From Methanobacteriota archaeon (GTDB lineage Archaea; Thermoplasmatota; Poseidoniia; Poseidoniales; Thalassarchaeaceae), in the NCBI GenBank assembly GCA_002722735.1, contig PBMR01000015.1, positions 1-33,672 on the forward strand: a DNA stretch of 33,672 bases. The letters are read 5' to 3'. A program made the translations under genes and the position numbers. The notes beneath the pieces are model-generated. The model was not told the origin of the DNA, searched no databases, and was given only the letters and a program-made list of their open reading frames with translations. Positions 16,587 to 24,000 of this stretch are shown in pieces. The stretch's first letter is position 1. Each line of letters begins with the position of its first letter.

Positions 16587-17729
16587 TCATCCCATCCGAC
16601 GGGATCTTGCCTCGTTCTTGATTCGAACCTCCAAGTCATCGAGTTCCCCCTCCATTTCTTCCCTCATCTCATTGAGTCTCTTTCGCATGGAACGGGTAGG
16701 CTTTCTCGGGACTTCCAACTTCAGAACCACGGTCACTGAACCCCTCATGGAGTTGGCCTTGGGTCGTGGCAGACCCCTTCCCATGATGGTAATGGTCTCG
16801 CCGGGCTTGGAGCCCGGGGGAACCTTGATTCTCAATTTATCCGCATCAATATGCGGAATCTCTACAGAGGCCCCCAAAGCAAGGTCGGCGTAACTCAAAG
16901 GTAGTGCCATCAGGAGGTCGGGGCCGTCACGCTCGAACCAGGGGTGCATTTCTACTTGCAGTTCGATGTACAGATCGCCCGTCTGTTCTCGGTGGCTGGA
17001 CGCGGCCTCTCCTTGCCCCCTCATCCTCAGGCGCGTTCCGGAGACAACTCCGGGATGCATTGAGAATTTGACCCTGATCGCTTGATAGGCCCTTCCTTCG
17101 CCCTTGCAAACACGACAGGGGTCAGTGACAATTCGCCCTGACCCGCGGCAGGGCGGGCACTCCTTGCGGACCCTTTGTCTGAATGGCCCGACCATGGAGA
17201 TCTCGTCTATTCTCCCCCTGCCATCGCAAGAGGGGCAAGGGCGTGCACCGCCTTCACTATTCGATCCCGAACCACCGCAACCATCACAGTCCCTCAAGAT
17301 ATCAATCTCCAGCTCGTCGTCCATGCCGTCCATCGCGGCTTGGAAGGGCACTGAGTGGCGAACTAAAAGGTCGGAGCCGCGTGAACCCCGGCTCGTGGAG
17401 TCGCCGAAAAACTGACTGAATATTGACTCGAATCCCCCTCCAAAGAGGTCGTCGAAACTGATGTTTACCCCTTGAAAACCCCTCGAACCAAACGGAGATC
17501 CCCCTGGTCGGTCGTGACCGAACATGTCGTACTTCCTCCTCTCATCGGGGTTAGAGAGAATGGCGTATGCCTCCTGGATCTCTTTGAACTTCGTCTCCGC
17601 TTCGGGATCTTCGGGATTCTTGTCGGGATGGTGCTTTCTAGCCAGGGACCTGAATGCCCTCTTGATTTCCGTATCCGAGGATGCTTTGTCGACACCAAGC
17701 ACCCCGTAGTAGTCACCCTTCTCAGGCAT
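16587..17729 (-). CDS. dnaJ: Chaperone protein DnaJ (Hsp40, type I)
   Basis: Co-chaperone that delivers unfolded protein to DnaK and stimulates its ATPase. From ATG 17729 it is 380 residues. It has an N-terminal J domain (DYYGVLGVDKASSDTEIKRAFRSLARKHHPDKN, with the HPD motif) and a Gly/Phe-rich linker (GGSPFGSRGFQG, FGGGFESIFSQFFG). Four CxxCxGxG zinc repeats follow (CDGCGGSG, CPSCDGRG, CPPCRGSG, CRVCKGEG). The C-terminal substrate-binding domains contain HPGVVSGTRLRMRGQGE and IKVPPGSKPGETITIMGRGLP. The frame is open upstream to 17810, but the J domain starts right at MPEKGDYYG. It lies 35 bases after the membrane zinc-ribbon gene on the same strand. dnaK and grpE are not in the window. Confidence 0.97.
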   Translation of the reverse strand: MPEKGDYYGVLGVDKASSDTEIKRAFRSLARKHHPDKNPEDPEAETKFKEIQEAYAILSNPDERRKYDMFGHDRPGGSPFGSRGFQGVNISFDDLFGGGFESIFSQFFGDSTSRGSRGSDLLVRHSVPFQAAMDGMDDELEIDILRDCDGCGGSGSNSEGGARPCPSCDGRGRIDEISMVGPFRQRVRKECPPCRGSGRIVTDPCRVCKGEGRAYQAIRVKFSMHPGVVSGTRLRMRGQGEAASSHREQTGDLYIELQVEMHPWFERDGPDLLMALPLSYADLALGASVEIPHIDADKLRIKVPPGSKPGETITIMGRGLPRPKANSMRGSVTVVLKLEVPRKPTRSMRKRLNEMREEMEGELDDLEVRIKNEARSRRMG

Positions 17730-17764
17730 CCTCTCACCATTACGGGGCTCCTGACCGAGCCCTA

Positions 17765-18532
17765 TCAACCGTTCCCCGCTAAGGAGATGTATGAACCGCA
17801 CGAGGTGCAATAGTTGATGCCTGGATTATTGAATGAACCGCAGTCGTTGCAATTGACAGGTGGTTTCTGTTCTAGGACTTCTTCGGGCACGTCCCACTGT
17901 GGATTGAAGTCGGGCTTTGTCTTACTTAGAATGGCAGCTGCAGGCTGGGTTGTGTTTTCCTTTGAGGACGAAGTGGCTACTCTCTTGGAGGCGGCTCGAT
18001 CCACTGTTCGGCCCCAGAACTCGGAAATTCTAGCTAAGGGCGGTTTGCTATCGGCTATTTCTGACGGGGGTTCTAAACTCTGTTCAATTCCATCGATGCG
18101 GATTGAATATCCACCATCCTCGTGCTGTGGTGCCTCGACTTCCTTGGCCTCCTTGTTGAGCACACCGATATTGCTCTTCATCTTCTCCCTAGCAAGCACC
18201 GCTCTCTTGCCCTTGAAGTCTGCAAATGCCTTGGCTTCCAGCCTTTGAATCGCTACATCCCCCTCCTCCCACAGGCCCTTGTCCTCGTGACGGTAGGTCT
18301 TAGAGAGTCGGTCAATCGCCTTGGATCGGTGGTACTCGTGATCCTCGACGAACCTGTATCCAGACACCATGGCAACGCCAATCAGCAAAGCGAAAATATG
18401 TAATCCCAATTCGGCGATTAGGTCGTTGGATAGCGCCTCGCTGAAGGTGGGAATTCCCAACCTGATTGCGACTAGACAGAGGTTCGGGGATGCTACGAGA
18501 GCGAAGGACATTGCAGCCGATCTCTGAACCAT
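17765..18532 (-). CDS. Membrane protein with C-terminal zinc ribbon, upstream of dnaJ
   Basis: 255 residues, family not recognised. The N-terminal 60 residues hold two hydrophobic stretches (MSFALVASPNLCLVAIRLGI and ELGLHIFALLIGVAMVSGYRF), the second a clear transmembrane helix. A charged, probably coiled-coil region follows (HRSKAIDRLSKTYRHEDKGLWEEGDVAIQRLEAKAFADFKGKRAVLAREKM in two adjacent parts), then a low-complexity linker. A zinc ribbon with Cys228, Cys231, Cys242 and Cys245 (CNDCGSF...YCTSCGSY) closes the protein. The layout suggests a membrane-bound platform with its zinc ribbon in the cytoplasm. The close, same-strand position before dnaJ suggests co-transcription and perhaps a link to protein quality control at the membrane; that link is inference. 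Confidence 0.8.
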   Translation of the reverse strand: MVQRSAAMSFALVASPNLCLVAIRLGIPTFSEALSNDLIAELGLHIFALLIGVAMVSGYRFVEDHEYHRSKAIDRLSKTYRHEDKGLWEEGDVAIQRLEAKAFADFKGKRAVLAREKMKSNIGVLNKEAKEVEAPQHEDGGYSIRIDGIEQSLEPPSEIADSKPPLARISEFWGRTVDRAASKRVATSSSKENTTQPAAAILSKTKPDFNPQWDVPEEVLEQKPPVNCNDCGSFNNPGINYCTSCGSYISLAGNG

Positions 18533-18626
18533 GCTCAGGCCCCACTAGAAGGTCGTTTGAATTATTCGTGCCTTTGGGGGATTTTTGCATCGCAGCACTC
18601 TTGACAGGGCAGTCTTTCGTTGCACC

Positions 18627-19142
18627 ATGGACCCCACGATCTCTGTCTCCACTGTGGTTCGCCCCCACGAGGACCCAAGAAGGGTAACGGAGTCGGTACA
18701 GGCACTGTTTCCCGATTGGAATCCAGAATCAGTTCCGGACGCGCAGTGCTTCCCCAACTCCAAGGGGGAAGTGGAATTGAAAGGTACATCGGATTCGCTG
18801 GATGTCGTACTAAAGATCGTTAGGGAACAGAGAGTGCTAGATACTGCTCTCGATGCTATGGCTATGTCCTTGGTAGGCGAGTCCACTGCCTTCTCCCTCT
18901 CAAGGCAATCTGCACTAACTGGCAAAGTCTCGTTCGTGTTGGATGGTGACCCCTTGGGTGGGACGATGGAGGTAGTGGTCGAGGGTAGGGACTTGGGTTT
19001 GTGGCTGGAACAGCAGACATGGCATGGAGGAAGAGATTCAATCCCCAGGAGCACTGGTGACGAACTTGCAATGACAGGGGAGGGGTATCCTTCGGAGTGG
19101 TTCGACTCAAAGGGACGGAAGACCATTGAGAGGATGGATTAA
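18627..19142 (+). CDS. UPF0201-family RNA-binding protein
   Basis: 171 residues from ATG 18627. The N-terminus TISVSTVVRPHEDPRRVTESVQALFPDW matches the archaeal UPF0201 family (an RNA_binding Pfam family with a ferredoxin-like or L5-like fold). The middle VVLKIVREQRVLDTALDAM and ALTGKVSFVLDGDPLGGTMEV complete the roughly 135-residue family core. About 30 extra residues follow at the C-terminus (RDSIPRSTGDELAMTGEGYPSEW in part). Members are thought to bind RNA, but their exact role is not settled. The frame is open further upstream to TTG 18585, which adds residues outside the family. The 3' end overlaps the convergent Pcp-Nudix gene by four bases. Confidence 0.85.
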   Translation: MDPTISVSTVVRPHEDPRRVTESVQALFPDWNPESVPDAQCFPNSKGEVELKGTSDSLDVVLKIVREQRVLDTALDAMAMSLVGESTAFSLSRQSALTGKVSFVLDGDPLGGTMEVVVEGRDLGLWLEQQTWHGGRDSIPRSTGDELAMTGEGYPSEWFDSKGRKTIERMD

Positions 19143-20128
19143 GTGACTGGCAGGCCATTAACGAACCATGACTCGACAATTGGAACATCGGCAGGAAGCC
19201 AATCGACTTCGAGTAGTTCTTCCCTGGAAAGCCACCTTACCTCGTCGTGCTCCGTCGGTTTGACGGTCTCAGGCGTGACAATCCCACAATACCATAGATG
19301 CAGAGATACGTCCCTGTCTTCGTAACTGTGTCTAATCTCTGTAATTTTATGTGATGGTTCGATTGAAATCTGTAGCTCCTCGTTGATCTCCCTGATTATC
19401 GCATCTCTTGAAGACTCTCGATCTTCGATCTTTCCCCCGGGAAACTCCCACATACCGGCCCACGTGTCACCAGGGGGCCTTCGGCATGCAAGTATCCTGT
19501 GCCGTTCATCGATGACTAGTGCTGATGCTACTTCGAAATGTGGCCTTATGCACAAGCATCTAGAGATTCGGCTTACCACCGAAATCTGTACGCTGATTGG
19601 CATTATTGTTTTTTCAGGAAGATGCATGAAAAGCACCGGAGTGGATGGATGCTGCGACTCAGAAATGGCCAAGAGGGTCCTGTAGTAGGTCTCATTGCAA
19701 ACGTATCCTCCGGCATCCTCGCTCCAAGAAATTCTTTCGAAATCGTCTATGGACTCGTCAATAACATGCTTAGGGGAACTGGTTGCAATGACTTCTGGAG
19801 CACCAGCAACGATTGTCCCTGATTTTATTTGCCTTCGGGAATTGTCAGGGATTTGCATACAGTACCTGTTCTTTCCAAACTTCTCGAGTTTTATGATCTC
19901 TGATTCGGGCGAGAAACCTAGGTGCAAGATTGCTGTGAATACAGCACCTGTAGAAATTCTTTCAGATGGATCTCTGGACCCCTTTTCGTCAACAGATAGC
20001 AACATGGTTTCCACCTCCAGACCCTCGATTCCATTGATAGAAATCTCTTCAATGATATCTTGGGAGGGATTTTCTGTGTGTTTTGAGAAAGGGGTGAATC
20101 CCGTCAGCAGCAGTCCGGGTAGAGCCAT
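19139..20128 (-). CDS. Fusion of pyroglutamyl-peptidase I and MutT-like Nudix hydrolase
   Basis: One uninterrupted 329-residue frame from ATG 20128. Residues 1 to about 194 are pyroglutamyl-peptidase I (C15), which removes N-terminal pyroglutamate from peptides. The evidence is LLLTGFTPFSKHTENPSQ at the N-terminus, Glu82 in IIKLEKFGKNRY with IPDN after it, Cys144 in GGYVCNETYYRTL, and His169 in LFMHLPEK. These sit at almost exactly the catalytic positions of bacterial Pcp. From about residue 197 a Nudix domain follows, WAGMWEFPGGKIEDRESSR leading to REINEEL. The Nudix box is complete apart from Gln in place of its late Gly. The WEFPGGKIE context is that of MutT/8-oxo-dGTP or CTP-type pyrophosphohydrolases. 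No stop, frameshift or start codon context separates the halves. Confidence 0.9.
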   Translation of the reverse strand: MALPGLLLTGFTPFSKHTENPSQDIIEEISINGIEGLEVETMLLSVDEKGSRDPSERISTGAVFTAILHLGFSPESEIIKLEKFGKNRYCMQIPDNSRRQIKSGTIVAGAPEVIATSSPKHVIDESIDDFERISWSEDAGGYVCNETYYRTLLAISESQHPSTPVLFMHLPEKTIMPISVQISVVSRISRCLCIRPHFEVASALVIDERHRILACRRPPGDTWAGMWEFPGGKIEDRESSRDAIIREINEELQISIEPSHKITEIRHSYEDRDVSLHLWYCGIVTPETVKPTEHDEVRWLSREELLEVDWLPADVPIVESWFVNGLPVT

Positions 20129-20198
20129 GGCGACCCCAAGGTCCGTGTCTAGTTCGCCTTTTCTATCGTCCAGAGGTCGTCATATTCTTCCGTAACGA

Positions 20199-20564
20199 AT
20201 GGTGGCGAGCATCGTGGCTGAGGAGTATGTGGTTCAACTTGAGCCCGACGATGAGTCGAGTGCAAACCCCCTAGGCGTGCTTTCGGTCATCTGGCATGAA
20301 TTGAGCGGCGGTGTTGGCCCCTGGGGAGCTGTCAGGCCCCTATTTGCAGTAGCCTTATCCCTCGTCCCCCTACTATTCCTAGGACAGCACTTCAACCGAG
20401 AGCATAGGAAGGGTGGAGAGTGGTTCTTGATTCAGTTCCCACTGATATTATCACTCGTACTTTGGCCTTTTCTATACTTCTGGTCAATAGCAGACGCATG
20501 GTGGGTCTCGAGTGGAATTGTGGCTTCGGCAGAGACGAGGGAGAATTTAGAATCCATTGGGTAG
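20199..20564 (+). CDS. Small two-helix membrane protein
   Basis: 121 residues from ATG 20199, family not recognised. After an acidic N-terminus (EEYVVQLEPDDESSANP) come two transmembrane helices (AVRPLFAVALSLVPLLFLG and FLIQFPLILSLVLWPFLYFW). They are linked by a short basic loop (HFNREHRKGGEW), placing that loop in the cytoplasm by the positive-inside rule. It is divergent from the Pcp-Nudix gene across 70 bases, and its last 18 bases overlap the convergent helical-protein gene. Confidence 0.7.
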   Translation: MVASIVAEEYVVQLEPDDESSANPLGVLSVIWHELSGGVGPWGAVRPLFAVALSLVPLLFLGQHFNREHRKGGEWFLIQFPLILSLVLWPFLYFWSIADAWWVSSGIVASAETRENLESIG

Positions 20565-21020
20565 CTCCAAGGGACTAAACAGGTACCCTGGGCTGGTTGC
20601 CCGCGATAGTTGGGCGCGGACGATTTCCTCCCACTCCCTCAAGAGGACTATGGCTTGGGGAAATGGTAGTTCGGTCTTGTTGATTGAAGTTCTCAGAATG
20701 GTATCAAATATATCCATTCTATCCTTGTCGACCCTGTTGATGAGCTTTTCTAGAGGGAAGTCGGTGAGAGGGAGAGTAGGGGCGAGGGGATCGGGGGATC
20801 TTGTTCGAAGAATATCTTCTGGGATAGTCTCGAGATGTGCATTTGCATGCTCAACTAGGGATTCAGTCAAGATTCTAAGGTACTTGGAAAGGACGAGGGC
20901 CACTTCGATGGCAGGAAGACTATACTGGCTGACAAAACCCACCATATTCTCTTGCAGGAAGACTAGTTTGTCCTCGGTGGGCGAGTCGGGGCCGGGCATC
21001 ATCCCAGCTTCGCCCGCCAT
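20547..21020 (-). CDS. Small soluble, mainly helical protein of unknown function
   Basis: 157 residues from ATG 21020; the frame extends to GTG 21044, which would add eight residues. Nearly all of it is predicted helix (LVFLQENMVGFVSQYSLPAIEVALVLSKYLRILTESLVEHANAHL in adjacent blocks, KLINRVDKDRMDIFDTILRTSI, QAIVLLREWEEIVRAQLSRA), with no signal peptide, Cys or known motif. It follows the giant secreted-protein gene on the same strand with a gap of about 40 bases. The plus strand also has a long open frame here, but this one has the better amino-acid composition and helical periodicity. Confidence 0.65.
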   Translation of the reverse strand: MAGEAGMMPGPDSPTEDKLVFLQENMVGFVSQYSLPAIEVALVLSKYLRILTESLVEHANAHLETIPEDILRTRSPDPLAPTLPLTDFPLEKLINRVDKDRMDIFDTILRTSINKTELPFPQAIVLLREWEEIVRAQLSRATSPGYLFSPLELPNGF

Positions 21021-21059
21021 GGCCCCTCGGTTGCAATCGAGCACATGAACTGATTGAGG

Positions 21060-24000
21060 TCAGGAGGTTGTGCGATCGTCGTACCTGATGGGGGAACCGC
21101 TATTCCCCCTGATTCCATCCAATAGGTCATCATCAATCTCGAAGAAATCATTCAGCCAATCCCCATCAGTATCCCAATTCGTCGGGTCGGTCCCATCGGC
21201 AATTAGATCACCATCGATATCAAGGTACCACCAACCGTAGGGATTCTCCCCGAGGCCAATGTTGGGCAGGTGGTACCTATCTCCTGCCAATCGATTAAAT
21301 TCATCCGTCCAAGCCCCATTGACAAAAATGATGTCATCACTGGTGTTGACATCCTCATAGTCGGCATCGTTATCATCGATAATCAGGGCATATAGTGAGT
21401 CCCCATTGTTGAGTCTGTTCATTCTCAAGTAATTGGATGACAATGAGTTGGAGCCCGAACAAGTGCCCAACAGCGTCTCCCTCAGTTGCCACCATTCCTC
21501 TACGGTGTCCCCGGAGCAGTCGTGTAGAGAGGAGGCTCGGACCGCGGAGGGAGAAGACAGAGTGGCATTAACGACAGCATAGTACTCCTGGAAGTTATTG
21601 TACGGTTCATATGTACATGAAGAGCCAGAACAGGCCCATTCACCATCCATGTCCGCATCCTGTGCTGCATCAGATGGATCGGTGGCATCGTGAGTGAACC
21701 AAGTCCAGCCAAGTGACGGTCGGGCGATGTAGCCCTTCGAGATATCCACAGGTTTCCAGTTGTTTGGAGTAACTTCCTGCCACTGCACTTCGATTTTATA
21801 GAAAGAGGACCAATTATCGTTAGTCTCATTCCACCCACGGTAGTGCTCGTAGAAGTCTGGCATCATGTCACCGTCTGTGTCATTATCGAGGGGGTTTGTA
21901 CCGTACTTGAAAATCTCAAGTCCGTCGGACAGGCTCATGTCTCTGACATAATCAATCATAATCCCGCCTTGGAACACCGGAGTCATGGCAATTGAGTCAC
22001 CATCAGAGTCCAAGTCGAGTGGTTTTGTGCCATTGTGGAATTCCATGATATTTGTGAAGTACAGTGCAGTGACCCCGTTTGCTATCTGCTGATCGGGCGC
22101 ATAAGCCGAGAACTCGCGATTCGCCCAGGTCCCTTGCTCAGCGGGATTGTCCCCAATCAGCCTGTCGAACCAGCCGTCGGCATCGGGGTCGTAGTTCGCA
22201 TCTAGGGGGTTGATCGGATTCAACGACCAGCGGAAGGAGTTGACTGGGAGTACCTCGCCATAGAGGGAATAACAGAACTCCCAACCGTCGGGCATACCAT
22301 CCCTATCGGAGTCTGCATCGGTTGGATCGCTGATTCCAATGAGGGTACTGTTGAAGTTATCAGGATTGAATGAGTTGATCAGCCCCATCTTCTCTGAAGA
22401 GGATAGGCTCTTTGTGGCGAACTGCAGGTAAAGTTGGCCCCATGCAGCTTCCATCGAAAGCCCATTCTCCTCGATTTGAGCGGTAACAGCATCCGAGCCA
22501 TAGGACACCATTCCAGTACCATTTGGCATGCTGCCTATGGCTAATCTCTTACCGTACCACCTGGAGTCGTACTCAGCAAGGTTGTCAAAGGACTCGGAAT
22601 CGGAAATCTCCCCATCTTCGTTGCAGTCGTAGGAATCCCCGTCGGAGTCAAAATCTGAATCGGTATCACTTAGAGGGTTCATGGTCCAACGATTGTCCTC
22701 AAGATCCCAGCCTGTGAACCAATACTCGTACCCATCGCTCATTCCATCACGATCGGTGTCGATTTCGTTTGGGTCTGTGATTCCTATTATAGAGGATAGA
22801 AGAGGCTTGGCAGCGTGTCCATCCTGCCAATCAGAGAATTGCTCCATCGCCAACTCGGCCCTGCCTTCCTTGTTGAATAGGATTCTGTAAATTCTATTCA
22901 CCGAGTCTAGGTGATTCAATTGATCCGCCTCTTCCCAAAATAGTGGGGCATCGGGAGGGGAGAGTTCGCCATTGACCGGGCCATTGGCAGTTAGGCTCAG
23001 TTCGGTCAAATCACGGATGCCGTCACCGTCTGAGTCATAGGATCCGTCGTTTGGAGTTAATGGATTGAGTGTCCAGACACTGTCGGTTGAGTTCCACTTA
23101 GAAAAAATCAACTCTACTCCGTCAAGCAACCCATCGCCGTCTGAATCTGGGTTGTTTGGATCTGCCGTTGATCCCGTAGAGTTTCCCTGCTCTTCTGTGA
23201 TGAATGATCCAAACGACAAGGGTGATTCGGCCCCGATCCAAGGGGTCTCCAAGAGTGACCCCGCTGCATCAGAGAGGTAGAACTGGGGGACAGAAATATT
23301 TCCATCGCTTTCACTCAATTGGCCGTCGATGACGTTGTACTCCTCCCAGTTATTCATCCCGTCGCCATCTGGGTCACCGAGCCTGTCATCGCTATTCACA
23401 GGATTGAGCGTCCAGTCTTGCTCAAAGAGGCTCCACCGGGCATTGAAGACCTCCCACCCATCTGGCATCCCGTCCCTGTCCGAATCAGAACTAAGGGGGT
23501 CAGACGTGCCTATATCGTCCGTAGGTAGGCCAGCACTCAACGATTCGTAGTAACTCCCAATGTACTCGCCAAAAGAACCTGGCGCTAGTCCTTCCCATGA
23601 CTCGTGGGGCAAGACTGAGGTCAGATTGCCCGGGTAGTATTCACCAGATGAGGTACCGCTCGGCAAGAGGATTTCTGATTTAAGGTGGTATTCGAGCCAA
23701 TTGACAAGGGACTCCCCCAAATCCAATGTTCCGTCGTGATTGTAGTCGTAGCCATCACCGTCTGGATTGTTGAGAAAATCAGATCCGTTCATCGGATTGA
23801 TTCCTGCATTTTCAGACGGCCAGTGGCAAGAGTAGCGAGCCTCCCAGCCATCTGGTAGGGAATCGTGGTCAGAATCCACTGAGTTAGGATCGGTACTGAA
23901 CCAGTTGGCTGCCGATTCCTTCGATTCACCATGAGTGTCCAGACCCAATGCCATAACACGATTGTGGAGGTTTGCCCACTCGTACTCGCAGATATTGCTG

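Noticed and set aside
20557-21048. 163-residue open frame on the plus strand
   Set aside because: Antisense to the helical-protein frame on the minus strand; Ser/Arg/Thr-rich with no coherent hydrophobic pattern, whereas the minus-strand frame shows regular amphipathic helices.
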